From NCBI RefSeq assembly GCF_000336915.1, contig NZ_AOMD01000033.1, positions 34,639 to 98,638 of the forward strand: a DNA stretch of 64,000 nucleotides, written 5' to 3'. The notes beneath the pieces are model-generated. The model had not been told where the DNA came from. It did no database searches and saw only the letters and a list, made by a program, of their open reading frames with translations. Below are positions 34,831 to 47,196 of this stretch, piece after piece. The translations under genes were made by a program, and so were the position numbers. This DNA comes from Halococcus saccharolyticus DSM 5350. GTDB taxonomy: Archaea; Halobacteriota; Halobacteria; Halobacteriales; Halococcaceae. The number at the start of each line of letters is the position of its first letter. Position 1 is the stretch's first letter.

Positions 34831-36030
34831 TCAGTCTGACGCGTTCTCCTCTGCGGGTTCTTCGTGTGGGGACCGCGCGGCTTCCGGCCCGTGGCCGTCG
34901 AGGCTGACGATGTTTTCGCGACCGATCGAGAGCTTCTCGACAGTCCCTTCGTCGTTCATCGAGGAGAGTAGCCGGCTGACCTTCGCTTTCGACCAGTCGG
35001 TTTCCTCGACGATCCGTGTCTGCTTCATCCGTCCGCCATGTTCTCGGAGCAGTGTCTGTACCCGATCCTCGTCGGTCAGCGGCTCAGGCGCTGGCTCGGG
35101 AGACGGTTCCGGCTTCGCTTCCGATTCGTCGGCAGCCACGCCGTCTCCGTCGTCGGGGTCCGATGGCCCCCCGGTTTCGGTGGCTCCGCTTCCATCACGG
35201 TCGCGCCACCACCGCCGAAAGCGCGTGCCGCCGAAGACGATCGTTCCGCCGACGAGGACGACCAGCCCCACGAGCCAAACCGGTGTCAGCCCGCTCGTCG
35301 GGTTGGTGCGAAGGAGATTCAGCTCGGTGCCATCGGAGAGCCAGTCGCCGTCGGTGTCGGCGGCTGAGGGGTCGCTCCCGACTTCCAGCTCCTCGCCGTC
35401 ACGGACCCCATCACCGTCGGTATCGGGGTCTTGCGGGTTCGTACCGTACCGATTCACCTCCGGACCGTCGTTCAGGCCGTCGCTGTCCATATCGGGGTTC
35501 GAGAGGTTGTACCCCTGCTCGACTTCCTGCTGGTTCGACAGCCCGTCGGCGTCGGCGTCGCCCGTTCGGGTGATGACCGTCACCGGGACCGTCTTCCGAT
35601 CGAGCAGCGTCGCGTTGTACTGATTCGAGAGGCCCTGGAGTTCGACCACCAGTTCTTGCTCGCCGGTAACGTTCGACGGCCACGTGACGTTGGTGAACTC
35701 GCTCGTGCCGTTGGTCCCTGGCGAGAGCGGCTTGCGGTCGCAGTCGACGAGCTCCTGCGGTGGTGCGTCCGCCCGCTCGTAGCCGAGACAGACACGATAG
35801 TTCGTGAACTCGGGGGAGTCTTGGAAGGTCGCGCTCACGTCGATGGGTTCGTCCTGCCAGACGTAGTTTGAGTCGTTGCCGGCGACCGAACCGGTGACGA
35901 CGCCGCTGCCGGTCACGCTCACGTCACCGATCCCGCCGGCGGACACCGATTGTCCACCGACCGGGAGGCCGGTGCCGACGAGCACCACCAGGCAGAGCAC
36001 ACCCGCCATCACGCGTGCGCGATCGCTCAT
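34831..36030 (-). CDS. Membrane-spanning calcium-repeat / winged-helix protein
   Basis: 399 residues from ATG 36030. Signal peptide (~1-27), a beta-rich extracellular domain with N-glycosylation sequons, then four thrombospondin-type-3-like calcium repeats (~155-240: DADADGLSNQQE, DMDSDGLNDGPE, DTDGDGVRDGEE, DTDGDWLSDGTE). One membrane helix follows (VWLVGLVVLVGGTIVFGG, ~250-270), an acidic linker, and a C-terminal winged helix (VQTLLREHGGRMKQTRIVEE, WSKAKVSRLLSSMNDEG, ~320-375). The layout suggests direct signalling from the cell surface to DNA. Ligand and target are unknown. Confidence 0.85.
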   Translation of the reverse strand: MSDRARVMAGVLCLVVLVGTGLPVGGQSVSAGGIGDVSVTGSGVVTGSVAGNDSNYVWQDEPIDVSATFQDSPEFTNYRVCLGYERADAPPQELVDCDRKPLSPGTNGTSEFTNVTWPSNVTGEQELVVELQGLSNQYNATLLDRKTVPVTVITRTGDADADGLSNQQEVEQGYNLSNPDMDSDGLNDGPEVNRYGTNPQDPDTDGDGVRDGEELEVGSDPSAADTDGDWLSDGTELNLLRTNPTSGLTPVWLVGLVVLVGGTIVFGGTRFRRWWRDRDGSGATETGGPSDPDDGDGVAADESEAKPEPSPEPAPEPLTDEDRVQTLLREHGGRMKQTRIVEETDWSKAKVSRLLSSMNDEGTVEKLSIGRENIVSLDGHGPEAARSPHEEPAEENASD

Positions 36031-36193
36031 TCCTCGTCCGTTGTCGTCACGCGGTCGGTATTACTCTTTGCGTCCGCGATGCGCTCCTGCTACCGGATCG
36101 CGAAGCGAGACGCTGGCGAGTCGTGCCTAAAAAATTCGTGCGCCACGGCGGCGCGTGTGGGAATATCCGAGTGGGTGAACGAACGTCGGCCGA

Positions 36194-36634
36194 TCAGGCC
36201 TCGGTCGTCGTCATGTTGCCGGACATGTTACCCGACATGTTACCGTCCATCTCGGTCGTCATGTTGCCCGACATGTTACCGGCCATCTCGGTTTCGTTAC
36301 CCATCATCTCGGTCTCCGTCTCATTGCCCATCATCTCGGTGGTTCCTTCCATTTCGGTCCCCTCCATCTCGGTGGTTTCCTCCATTTCAGTCCCCTCCAT
36401 CTCGGTCGTCTCTTCCATTTCGGTCTCCTCTTCCATCGCGGTGGTTTCCTCTTCCATCGCCGCGGTGGTCTCTTCGTCCGCAGCCGCGTCCGTCGCGTTG
36501 CTTCCGTTCGTGCCGTTGTCGCCACCGCCGCCGCCCATACAGCCGGCGAACAGCAGCATTGTAGCGACGAGTCCGACCGCCAGAACGCGCTTCGACGGGA
36601 GACGTGTCCCGAGCGCGTCGAATTTGCTTGTCAT
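36194..36634 (-). CDS. Methionine/glutamate-rich lipoprotein
   Basis: 146 residues from ATG 36634. Signal peptide with lipobox (LLFAGC, Cys ~26), then Gly/Asn spacer and a repetitive mature region built from ETTEMEGTEMEE-like and MMGNETE / GNMSGNMT units (~60-146). The region is nearly all E, M, T, G, N and has many N-x-S/T sequons. Methionine-rich acidic repeats can bind copper or calcium, but no function is established. The repeats make slippage polymorphism likely. Confidence 0.7.
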   Translation of the reverse strand: MTSKFDALGTRLPSKRVLAVGLVATMLLFAGCMGGGGGDNGTNGSNATDAAADEETTAAMEEETTAMEEETEMEETTEMEGTEMEETTEMEGTEMEGTTEMMGNETETEMMGNETEMAGNMSGNMTTEMDGNMSGNMSGNMTTTEA

Positions 36635-37127
36635 GGTTTCGGCACTCGACACGGAGACACGGGGAAGGCATAAATCACCCCAGCCGTTGCGCACTGTTCC
36701 GTACCGTTACGGGTTGTTGCCTATTTTCGACCATGAAAAATACGAAAATACACACCGCAGTGTTCTTTTCACGTTGATTCGCCCAAGCGGCTGTTGGTCG
36801 CTCGCTCTGACGACGTGCTTCGTACTGATCCCAAACGTCACGTCGCGGTTTGTGCGACATCCCGTCCATCGTCGCCGGTAAAACGGCCACACGAATCGTA
36901 ACAGCGGGCGTCGTCGCTATCTGGGCCTCTACGACTTCGTCCCGTTGGAACTGCTGTCGTCTACCGCCCCACCAGATGATCGACGATCGCTCGCCGCCAT
37001 CAACGTCTATCAGCCCCGTGCCATTGGACTGTTTCAGCAGTGAAACGGTATATTCACTGACAGTAATAGCGAGTTACAGGACTGAAACCGAGCCAATTCG
37101 CCCGGACTACCCGAACAATGGGCAGTG
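36635..37127. other. 493-nt gap, no convincing gene
   Basis: This stretch is AT-richer near 36710-36770 and holds the lipoprotein promoter on its left. A hairpin GTTTCA-GCAG-TGAAAC at 37029-37044 lies downstream of the leftward ligA stop (37128) and may mark its 3' end. Short open frames on both strands lack protein-like composition. Nothing else recognised. Confidence 0.4.
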
Positions 37128-39278
<2,151 letters not shown>

Positions 39279-39422
39279 TTATTCCCGCGTTCCGCTTAGG
39301 CCGTTCGCCTCGTCGTAGTCGACGCGTTCCGGCGTCGCGTTCGAGTCTTGTGCTGTCGGCCGCCGATGGCAAGATAGCGTGATACCGGCGAGGTTTATGT
39401 GAGCCGAGACGGACACTCGGGT

Positions 39423-40595
39423 ATGACCGACGACGAGTTCCTGCTGCTCAATCCCGGGCCGGTGCCCGTGACGAGCGCAGTCCGCGAGGCAATGGACGCG
39501 CCGATGGTTTCACACCGCTCGGCCGACTTCGAGGCGGTGTACGAGCGCGCCCAGAACGGGCTCGATTACGTCTTCGAACACTCGACGCCACAGGAGCAGT
39601 CGACCAGTGCCGGCGGGACCAGTCTCGTTCTCAACGGCACGGCGACGATGGGGATGGAGGCCGCCGTCGCCAACCTCGTCGGCGAGGGCGACAAAGTGGT
39701 CGCGCTCGTCAACGGCAAGTTCGGCCGGCGCTTCGCACGGATCGCCGCACGATACGCATCGGTAACCCGGGTCGAGGTCGAGTGGGGCGACTCGCTCGAT
39801 CCCGACGATGTCGCCGAGGCCGTCACCGACGACACCGATCTCGTGACGATGGTCCACAACGAAACCAGTACTGGAATACTGAACCCCGTTCCCGAGGTGG
39901 GCGAGATCGCCGCCGCCCACGACACCCGGTTCGTCGTCGACGGCGTGACCTCGATCGGCGGGGACGTCTTCCGGATCGACGACTGGAACGTCGACATCGC
40001 GATCACCGACTCACAGAAGGCGCTCGCCGCACCGCCCGGCGTCAGCGCGATGTACGTGACCGACCGTGTGGTCGAGCATCTCGACGGCGAGCGCGCACCG
40101 TTCTACGCCGACCTCGACTGGCATCTCCGGAAGGCCGACGATAACCAGACCCCCTTCACGAGCGCCGTCCCGCTCTTTCGGGCGCTCGCGGTGGCGGTCG
40201 AGGAGATCGAGTCGGAGGGAATGGAAGCCCGAATCGACCGTCACCGTCGGCAGGCGGCCGCTTTCCGATCGGGATTCGACGGGATGGGACTCGACGGGTT
40301 CCCCACGCTCGGCGACGCGAGCACCCACTCGAACACCGTGACGGCCATCTCGCTGCCCGCATCGGTTCGCGAGAATCCCGAGGAGTTCTTCGCCGCGGTC
40401 GACGAGCGCAACGTTTCGATCAGCGGTGGCCAGGCCCACCTCGGCGGCGAGATATTCCGAGTGAGCAATATGGGCCACCTCGCGGACGAACAGGTGCTTC
40501 GCGGAATTCGAACCGTGGGCGAGGCGTTTACCGACGTCGGCGTCGATGTCGATCTCGACGCGGGGCTCGACGACGCCCGCGCACAGCTCGACTGA
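39423..40595 (+). CDS. Class V aminotransferase (alanine-glyoxylate/serine-pyruvate type)
   Basis: 390 residues from ATG 39423; TATA GTTTATG ~28 nt upstream. LNPGPVPVTSAVREAM start, FVVDGVTSIGGDVFRID, and the PLP-lysine motif TDSQKALAAPPGVS. It resembles archaeal alanine-glyoxylate or serine-pyruvate transaminases. As serA and serB occur nearby but no classical serC is seen, it may provide the transamination step of serine synthesis; this is inferred from context. Confidence 0.85.
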   Translation: MTDDEFLLLNPGPVPVTSAVREAMDAPMVSHRSADFEAVYERAQNGLDYVFEHSTPQEQSTSAGGTSLVLNGTATMGMEAAVANLVGEGDKVVALVNGKFGRRFARIAARYASVTRVEVEWGDSLDPDDVAEAVTDDTDLVTMVHNETSTGILNPVPEVGEIAAAHDTRFVVDGVTSIGGDVFRIDDWNVDIAITDSQKALAAPPGVSAMYVTDRVVEHLDGERAPFYADLDWHLRKADDNQTPFTSAVPLFRALAVAVEEIESEGMEARIDRHRRQAAAFRSGFDGMGLDGFPTLGDASTHSNTVTAISLPASVRENPEEFFAAVDERNVSISGGQAHLGGEIFRVSNMGHLADEQVLRGIRTVGEAFTDVGVDVDLDAGLDDARAQLD

Positions 40596-40639
40596 TTGCC
40601 GGCTACCGGGCGGTCGATGGGCGGCCCGACGATCGTCGA

Positions 40640-41116
40640 TTACTCCTCGGAGCGCTCTTCGACCTCGATCTCGGTCCAGTCGGCGTCCGCCGGCGGCCCT
40701 GCGTCGGCTCCATCGGTGCCAGCGTCCTCGACCATCGCGCCGATCTCGTCGGCGAGTTCGTCGACGTCGCCGGCAGCCATCAGCCCCCGAGCCCGCTCGA
40801 TGGCCGCGTTGGCGTCGCCGTGTTCGACCAGCGCCACCGCGGCCGCCTCGCCCGCCCGTCCGCCGACCTCGGTGCCGGCGGTCTCGGTCACGATCCGACC
40901 GAGCAGTCCGTTGTTGTTCACGCCCTTTGCGGCCGCACGACCGATGAGTTTGCCGAGCGTTCGGCCGAGTTGCTCGTACTCGACGGCGTCGTCGAGCGCT
41001 GCCCCCTCGGCGAGCGCGTCGATATCGAGCGCCTCCATGATGTCTTCGAGCACGTCGCTCGCGAAATACGCCGCGAGGCCCCGCTCGATCGCTTCCTCGG
41101 GTGTGTCGTCGGACAT
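40640..41116 (-). CDS. Unknown acidic helical protein
   Basis: 158 residues from ATG 41116 (MSDDTPEEAIERGLAAYFAS). Helix-rich and alanine-rich, with a glycine-bearing centre (GRTLGKLIGRAAAKGVNNNG) and an acidic disordered tail. No family recognised. Convergent with the aminotransferase gene. Confidence 0.6.
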   Translation of the reverse strand: MSDDTPEEAIERGLAAYFASDVLEDIMEALDIDALAEGAALDDAVEYEQLGRTLGKLIGRAAAKGVNNNGLLGRIVTETAGTEVGGRAGEAAAVALVEHGDANAAIERARGLMAAGDVDELADEIGAMVEDAGTDGADAGPPADADWTEIEVEERSEE

Positions 41117-41274
41117 ACTGATCGTCTTCTCTGCGGGACTCTCGCCGAATAGGGTTGTGGTTGGCAGGGGCAAGGCCGCTACGAACAGCCGACCAGCGGC
41201 CCCACAGGACGGGGACCGGCGACACTTGCCGTAACTCGTGGTTATAGATACGAGCAGATATATGCACCACATAC

Positions 41275-42558
41275 ATGACCGACGACGAGCAGCGAGGCTT
41301 CGGGACACGGTGTATCCATGCCGGACAGGAGTCGGATCCGGCGACAGGATCGCGCGCGCCCCCGCTGTACCAGACCACCTCCTACACCTTCGACGACGCC
41401 GACCGCGCCGCCGATCTCTACGCCCTCGAAGCAGAGGGCGACATCTACTCCCGGATCTCGAATCCGACTGTGGCCACGCTCGAACGCCGCCTTGCCGACC
41501 TCGAAGGCGGTGTGGGCGCGCTCTGTACCGCGTCGGGGATGGCCGCGCTCGATGCCGCAACCTTCCTGCTCTGCGAGGCTGGTGACAACGTGGTAAGTGC
41601 CGCCTCGATCTACGGCGGCACCCACGCCTACCTCACTCATACCGCTGCGCGCCGCGGGATCGAGGCGCGGTTCGTCGACACGCTCGATCCCGCAGCGTAC
41701 GACGAAGCGATCGACGAAAACACCGCCTACGTCCACTGCGAGACCATCGGCAACCCCTCCTTGGTGACACCCGACCTCGAAGCCGTCGCCGCCGTCGCCC
41801 ACGATCACGGCGTTCCACTCTTCGTCGACAACACCTTCGCCACGCCCGCGCTGTGTCGCCCACTCGAACACGGTGCGGACCTCGTCTGGGAGTCGACCAC
41901 GAAGTGGATTCACGGCTCAGGAACCACCGTGGGTGGCGCGCTGATCGACGCCGGATCGTTCCCGTGGGCCGAGTACCCCGAGAAGTATCCCGAGATCGGC
42001 GGTGACAACCCCGCCTTTCACGGTCTGAACTTCGCCGAGGAGTTCGGCGACCGTGCGTTCACTGCGGCTGCCCGCCAGCGCGCGATCCGGAGCCTCGGCG
42101 ATCAGCAGTCGCCGTTCGACGCATGGGTCACCCTCCAAGGGCTCGAAACTCTCGATCTCCGAATGGAACGCCACTCCGCGAACGCCCACGGCGTCGCCGA
42201 GTTCCTCGCCGACCACGACGAAGTCTCGTGGGTCGCCTACCCCGGTCTCGACGATCACGAGACCCACGACGCCGCCAGCGAGTATCTCGACGGTAGGTTC
42301 GGCGGAATGATCGCGTTCGGACTGGAGGGAGGCTACGAGGCCGGCAAGCGCCTCTGTGAGGACACCGACCTCGCGAGCTTCCTCGCGAACGTCGGCGACG
42401 CGAAGACGCTGGTGATCCATCCCGCGAGCACGACCCACGCCCAGCTCTCGGCCGAACAGCAGCGCGCCTCGGGTGTGACGCCCGATCTCGTCCGGCTCTC
42501 CGTGGGCATCGAGGACGAGGCGGACATCGTTGCCGACCTCGACGAGGCGATCGCATGA
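41275..42558 (+). CDS. metY: O-acetylhomoserine aminocarboxypropyltransferase/sulfhydrylase
   Basis: 427 residues from ATG 41275. Cys/Met-metabolism PLP fold: [55 protein letters not shown] lysine in [16 protein letters not shown]. With the next gene it converts O-acetylhomoserine and sulfide to homocysteine for methionine. A TATA-like GTTATAGATA lies ~33 nt upstream. It overlaps metX by ATGA. Confidence 0.92.
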   Translation: MTDDEQRGFGTRCIHAGQESDPATGSRAPPLYQTTSYTFDDADRAADLYALEAEGDIYSRISNPTVATLERRLADLEGGVGALCTASGMAALDAATFLLCEAGDNVVSAASIYGGTHAYLTHTAARRGIEARFVDTLDPAAYDEAIDENTAYVHCETIGNPSLVTPDLEAVAAVAHDHGVPLFVDNTFATPALCRPLEHGADLVWESTTKWIHGSGTTVGGALIDAGSFPWAEYPEKYPEIGGDNPAFHGLNFAEEFGDRAFTAAARQRAIRSLGDQQSPFDAWVTLQGLETLDLRMERHSANAHGVAEFLADHDEVSWVAYPGLDDHETHDAASEYLDGRFGGMIAFGLEGGYEAGKRLCEDTDLASFLANVGDAKTLVIHPASTTHAQLSAEQQRASGVTPDLVRLSVGIEDEADIVADLDEAIA

Positions 42559-43805
42559 CCCGCGCGACGCGCGACACCCGATCGATCGGCGCGTTCGAGT
42601 TCGAGTGCGGCGAATCGATTTCGGAGCTGGAACTCGCCTACGAGACCTACGGCGAGTTCACCGGCGACAACGCGGTCTTGGTCTGTCACGCGCTCACCGG
42701 CAGCGCCCACGTCGCCAGCGGCCCACGAGGAAGCGAGTCGAGCCCTCGATCCGGCGACGGTGGCCAACACGGTGACGCGGCGGGCCAGGCCCGCGCGTGG
42801 TGGGACGCGATCGTGGGGCCAGGCAAGGCGATCGACACCACGGAGTACTTCGTGGTCTGTGTCAACGTCCCCGGTTCGTGTTACGGATCGACGGGTCCCG
42901 CCTCGATCGATCCCGCAACCGACGAGCCCTACGGGGCCGACTTCCCGCCGGTTACGGTGACCGACTGGACCCGCGCCCAGCGCCGGCTGCTCGACGACCT
43001 CGGCGTCTCCTCGCTCCACGCCGTCGTCGGCGGCTCCGTGGGCGGGATGAACGTCCTCGAATGGGTGAAGCGCTACCCCGATCGGGTCGAGCGCGCGATC
43101 CCCGTAGCGACCGCCGCGCGGCTCGACTCCCAGTGTGTCGCCATCGACGGGATCGCCCGCCGGGCGATCACGACCGACCCCGATTGGAACGGCGGCGACT
43201 ACTACGGTGGCCCCAACCCCGACGACGGCCTCGCGCTCGCGCGCCAGCTCGGCCACGTGATGTACCTCTCGAAAGAGTCGATGGCGAACAAGTTCGGCCG
43301 GCGCGCTGCGGGCCGGGACGCCGTGCGCGATACGTTCCCTGCCGATCCCGCCGCTGGCTTCTTTCCCTACCGTGATGTCGAATCGTACCTCGATTACAAC
43401 GCCGACGCGTTCGTCGATCGCTTCGACGCCAACAGCTACCTGTACCTCACGCGTGCGATGGACGACTACGACCTCGCGGCGGGCCACGGATCCGACGCCG
43501 ACGCGCTCGCGGGGTTCGACGGCGAAGTGCTCTGTCTCTCCTTCACCGGCGACTGGCATTTCACCACGGATCAGGCCGCAGCCCTCGCCGACGCGTTCCG
43601 GACTGCGGGCGTCGAGACTGCCCACCACGTGATCGACTCCGACCACGGCCACGACGCCTTCCTCGTCGAACCCGAGAACGTCGGCCCACCGATCGCCGAT
43701 TTCCTCGCCGACGGCGTCGCCGGCCGAGCGGTGACCGACGCGCGCACCGGTACCGACCGCGAGACCGCGTTCGCACCGGTCCACGCCAGCCTGTTCGGCG
43801 ACTGA
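42555..43805 (+). CDS. metX: Homoserine O-acetyltransferase
   Basis: 416 residues from ATG 42555. Alpha/beta hydrolase with [12 protein letters not shown], the nucleophile elbow [13 protein letters not shown] (Ser), and C-terminal acid/His region ([25 protein letters not shown]). It acetylates homoserine with acetyl-CoA, providing the substrate of the co-transcribed MetY. A ~25-residue acidic insert near residue 57-82 is a halophilic elaboration. Confidence 0.92.
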   Translation: MTRATRDTRSIGAFEFECGESISELELAYETYGEFTGDNAVLVCHALTGSAHVASGPRGSESSPRSGDGGQHGDAAGQARAWWDAIVGPGKAIDTTEYFVVCVNVPGSCYGSTGPASIDPATDEPYGADFPPVTVTDWTRAQRRLLDDLGVSSLHAVVGGSVGGMNVLEWVKRYPDRVERAIPVATAARLDSQCVAIDGIARRAITTDPDWNGGDYYGGPNPDDGLALARQLGHVMYLSKESMANKFGRRAAGRDAVRDTFPADPAAGFFPYRDVESYLDYNADAFVDRFDANSYLYLTRAMDDYDLAAGHGSDADALAGFDGEVLCLSFTGDWHFTTDQAAALADAFRTAGVETAHHVIDSDHGHDAFLVEPENVGPPIADFLADGVAGRAVTDARTGTDRETAFAPVHASLFGD

Positions 43806-43808
43806 CGC

Positions 43809-44447
43809 TCAGAGAACTCCCTGTTCTTCGAGGAGGGTTTGCAGCGTGTCCATCGACGTCACGATTTCGTCACAGTGTGGCTCGACTGCAGGTTTCGGCT
43901 CGTACCCCACCGCGAACCCCGCGACCTCGAGCATCGGGAGGTCGTTCGCGCCGTCGCCGACCGCTATCGTGTCCTCGAGCGTGAGACCGGCGTTGTTGGC
44001 GACCGCCCGGAGCGCGTCGTCTTTCGTCCCCTCGATCAGCGGGCCCTCGACCTCGCCGGTGAGGTCGCCCTCGTCGTCGAAGACGAGCTGGTTGGCGACG
44101 ATGGTGTCGACCGGGAGATCGTTCCGCGCGAGCGCGCTCTCGACCCCCCTGCCGAACCCCCCAGTAATAATCGCCGTAACCACGCCAGCATCGTTCAATG
44201 CGCGGATGACGTCGCCGGTCCCTGGTCGCAGCTCGACATGCTCGAAGGCTGACTCGACTGCGTCTGCCGAGAGGCCGTCGAGCAGGCCGACCCGCTCGCG
44301 GAGGCTCTCCGCGTAGCCGATCTCGTCGTTCATTGCCCGCTCGGTGATCGCCGCCATTTCGTCGGCCACCCCACGCTGTGCGCCGAGCAGGACCGTCATC
44401 TCCGAGTCCGAAAGCGTACCGTCGAAGTCGAACGCGACGAGTGTCAT
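43809..44447 (-). CDS. serB: Phosphoserine phosphatase (HAD family)
   Basis: 212 residues from ATG 44447. HAD motif I AFDFDGTLSDSE (nucleophile Asp), motif II TAIITGGFGRGVE, motif III lysine EGTKDDALRAV and motif IV AVGDGANDLPML. The GGFGRG and GDGANDLPM signatures fit SerB. It dephosphorylates phosphoserine to serine; serA is 2.7 kb downstream. Convergent with metX, 3 nt apart. Confidence 0.88.
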   Translation of the reverse strand: MTLVAFDFDGTLSDSEMTVLLGAQRGVADEMAAITERAMNDEIGYAESLRERVGLLDGLSADAVESAFEHVELRPGTGDVIRALNDAGVVTAIITGGFGRGVESALARNDLPVDTIVANQLVFDDEGDLTGEVEGPLIEGTKDDALRAVANNAGLTLEDTIAVGDGANDLPMLEVAGFAVGYEPKPAVEPHCDEIVTSMDTLQTLLEEQGVL

Positions 44448-44516
44448 GACTGAGCCTTCGGCGCGCGCGGTTTCAATGTATCCGAATCCGGCGATCGCCG
44501 AGCCGGTGTGGACGAA

Positions 44517-46556
44517 TCACTCTTCTTCGTGAGCGATGGCGAACGTCCGCGCGCTCGCGCGGTCGGTTTCGAGGAGCTCCATCGCCTCCGCCGCGGGTCT
44601 GAATGCGACGGTTCCGGCGTAGGCCATCGCGTACGCACCGGTCACCAGCCCCCGAGCATCGCCGGCTATCTCGATGGAAGCCGATCCGTCACGATGGGCG
44701 AGGTTGTTACGATCGATCCCGTACCAGACCGCTCCGCCCTCGACCGTCGACACCGCCGTGCTCGCTTCGCTCAGCGGCTGTCGTCCGTCGTCGCCGACCA
44801 CATCGAGTCCTTCGATACCTCCTGGCTCGTTCCCTCCCCCGGTTGTCTTCTCAGTGGACACCCAGAGATCGAAGTGGTCGTCGGGATCGAACCCGTCGCG
44901 CGATTCGAGCCGTCCCAGTCGCTCGCGCTGTGTGCGGTGATCGGGGAAGACGAGTTCGTCGGGTGGTCGTTGTGGTTCACCGAGTTTCACATCGAACTGT
45001 CGTGAATCGCCAGCTGCGAGCCGTGTGTTCGCACGTTCGTGGCCCACACTGAACTCGTGGACGTCCGATCGCGAGCCATACAGCTCCGTCGCTGCCGGCT
45101 CCGCGAGATAGGTGCTCACGTCTTCGGGCATCGCCAGCACGGCGTCGAGACGCGCGCCGTCGCTGTCGGGGGCGGTGTCGACGGCGACTTCGAGGCTACC
45201 GTCCCGATCGAAGTGCTCGCGCGAGAGGCCCCGGAAGATCGACGTGCGTTCGGAGCTGTCGTCGTACGGGTAGTCGCCATCGACGTAGCCGTCGAAATTC
45301 CCGACGAACTGCCACTCGCCAGCTCGGGTTCGCAGCGAGAGCCGGTGCTCGTAGAAGTCGAACCCCGACCCGACGAGCCAGAGATCGAACCGATCGCTCG
45401 CGCTTGACTCCGCCGACGTATCGCGTTTTGCCCGGAGCGCGGCGTAGGCGTACTGGTAGCGGTCGCGAGCGAACGTCAGCGTGCTGGCGCATGGTCCGTC
45501 GCGCGCCGCCGGTCCGACGTTCGGAACGAAGGGATCGAACCCGTGTTTCGTCGCCTTGTACGCCGTCCTCGCGTACCAACCGACGCCCTCCGCGCCGGCC
45601 CCGAGCGCCGCCCGGAGATCCATCCATATCGCCTGCCGGCTCGGGGTGTACTGGGGGTTGATCGTGTGGGCCTCGCCGAGGTAGCTGACCGGTCGATCGT
45701 CGGTCAGCTCCCGTGCGTTCGTGACGAGACTCCGAACCGCGGCGTTCGCGGGGCCGGGACCCACGTCTTTGGCGTACCAGCCCCGATAGAAGTCGGTGAA
45801 CGTGAAATCGGGCAGCGCACCCCGGGATTTCAGGTCCGTCGTGAGCGTCTCGAACGTCCCCGGCTGCTTCCCGTCGACGATGTACGGGAAGTGGACGAAG
45901 ATCCCGACGTCGACGTTCGGCGCGACGTTCTCGATGCGTCGTTTCTGCGCGGCGAAGATCCGTGGGCCGAGGCGTTCGAGGTTTGCGACGGCGCGATCGT
46001 TCCACGTCCCGTCCTCGTTCCATCGCCCACCGACGGGAGCTTCCTGCCAGAGCACGATCCGACCTGTCGGGAAGAACTCTCGATAACGACGGACGACGGC
46101 TTCGAGTCCGTCGAGGTGGCGTCGGCGCTTCGCTCCATCACCGACGAACTCGCCCGGTGTGAGCTGTTTGAGCACGCCAACGTTCAGCCACGCCTCGGTG
46201 CCGTGGCGGGCGGCCGCAGCCAGGGGCTTTTCGAGTGCCGCCAGGTCATCGGCGTCGGCGTCCGCCTTCGCGATGACCACCGCGAGATCGTGACGGCCGG
46301 CGAACGCGAAGAGGTTCTCGCGCACGCGCTCGTCCTTCCAGATCTTCTGTTCGGCCCAGACGAAATCGGAATATCCGGTTTCGGCGTCAGTGGTCGTCGT
46401 CTCCCCTCGACGCGTGTCGCTGCCGGTTTCCTGGCTTTCGGTCGTGTCGCCCGGACTGTTCGTCGCGGCCCCGTCACGATCGCTCTCGCCGGAGCAGCCC
46501 GCGAGTCCGATCATCCCGGCCGCTGCGGCCGCGTCGAGGAACCGCCGACGTCTCAT
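44517..46556 (-). CDS. Large secreted Tat-type lipoprotein, TIM-barrel-like
   Basis: 679 residues from ATG 46556. Signal MRRRRFLDAAAAAGMIGLAG then Cys: twin-arginine with lipobox. A Thr/Ser/Asp-rich spacer (~25-60) leads into a large domain with TIM-barrel-like order (HDLAVVIAKADADADD, GTEAWLNVGVLKQLTPGEF, GRIVLWQEAPVGGRW, NVDVGIFVHFPYIV, PVSYLGEAHTINPQYTPSRQ, GAEGVGWYARTAY), suggesting a glycoside hydrolase-like protein, and a C-terminal beta-rich half (~430-679). Catalytic residues cannot be assigned and the family is not recognised. Confidence 0.65.
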   Translation of the reverse strand: MRRRRFLDAAAAAGMIGLAGCSGESDRDGAATNSPGDTTESQETGSDTRRGETTTTDAETGYSDFVWAEQKIWKDERVRENLFAFAGRHDLAVVIAKADADADDLAALEKPLAAAARHGTEAWLNVGVLKQLTPGEFVGDGAKRRRHLDGLEAVVRRYREFFPTGRIVLWQEAPVGGRWNEDGTWNDRAVANLERLGPRIFAAQKRRIENVAPNVDVGIFVHFPYIVDGKQPGTFETLTTDLKSRGALPDFTFTDFYRGWYAKDVGPGPANAAVRSLVTNARELTDDRPVSYLGEAHTINPQYTPSRQAIWMDLRAALGAGAEGVGWYARTAYKATKHGFDPFVPNVGPAARDGPCASTLTFARDRYQYAYAALRAKRDTSAESSASDRFDLWLVGSGFDFYEHRLSLRTRAGEWQFVGNFDGYVDGDYPYDDSSERTSIFRGLSREHFDRDGSLEVAVDTAPDSDGARLDAVLAMPEDVSTYLAEPAATELYGSRSDVHEFSVGHERANTRLAAGDSRQFDVKLGEPQRPPDELVFPDHRTQRERLGRLESRDGFDPDDHFDLWVSTEKTTGGGNEPGGIEGLDVVGDDGRQPLSEASTAVSTVEGGAVWYGIDRNNLAHRDGSASIEIAGDARGLVTGAYAMAYAGTVAFRPAAEAMELLETDRASARTFAIAHEEE

Positions 46557-46741
46557 CGATGGGTGATGGGCGAGCACTCGAATAAGCGCTCGGGTGCAGC
46601 GACGACGCTTCGCTCGCACGTCGATATCGTCATGGCTACGAGACCCGCTCGCCGTCGCCACAGGACCATCGTTCCACGCTCGCTGTCTCCTGTCGTGATC
46701 TTTTCCAGAACGTTTATCCAACGACCGAGCGCGGCCTCGAT

Positions 46742-47119
46742 ATGTCCGACAACGATTCGTCGTCGCGGCTCGGGAGCGGTTCGATCTCGTCGTCGACGGT
46801 CGTCACACTTACCGGATCGGTGCTCGGCGTTGCTGGAGCCTATATCACGCAGACGTGGGCCGGTGGTTCGTTCCTCGCGTTCGGTGCGCTGCTGGGCGTC
46901 GGCGTCGGCGTGCCGACGCTCTATCGTGAGTGGGACATCCGGTTCTCGCTGGGACGGGCGTTCGGCTGGGCGATCGTCGCCAGCGCTATCGCGTACGGCT
47001 TCTATGCGGTCGTCTTCGTGGCACTGACTCGTCTCGGCGTGAGCAGTGGTCTCGGCGACGGACTCGCCGGCGGCGCGACGGTCGCACTTGGAATCGCGTT
47101 CTCGCTGTACCGCAACTGA
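46742..47119 (+). CDS. Small membrane protein
   Basis: 125 residues from ATG 46742, with TATA GTTTATCC ~26 nt upstream, a classic leaderless start. Four hydrophobic spans (VVTLTGSVLGVAGAYI; SFLAFGALLGVGVGVPT; AFGWAIVASAIAYGFYAVVFVAL; GGATVALGIAFSLY). Function unknown. Confidence 0.65.
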   Translation: MSDNDSSSRLGSGSISSSTVVTLTGSVLGVAGAYITQTWAGGSFLAFGALLGVGVGVPTLYREWDIRFSLGRAFGWAIVASAIAYGFYAVVFVALTRLGVSSGLGDGLAGGATVALGIAFSLYRN

Positions 47120-47196
47120 GCCGGTTGGCTCCGACGCCGGCCGGCGAGTTGTGCCCGGGAAGCAAAGGTTATCCCCGCCGCGTCGCTCGCCTCGAT

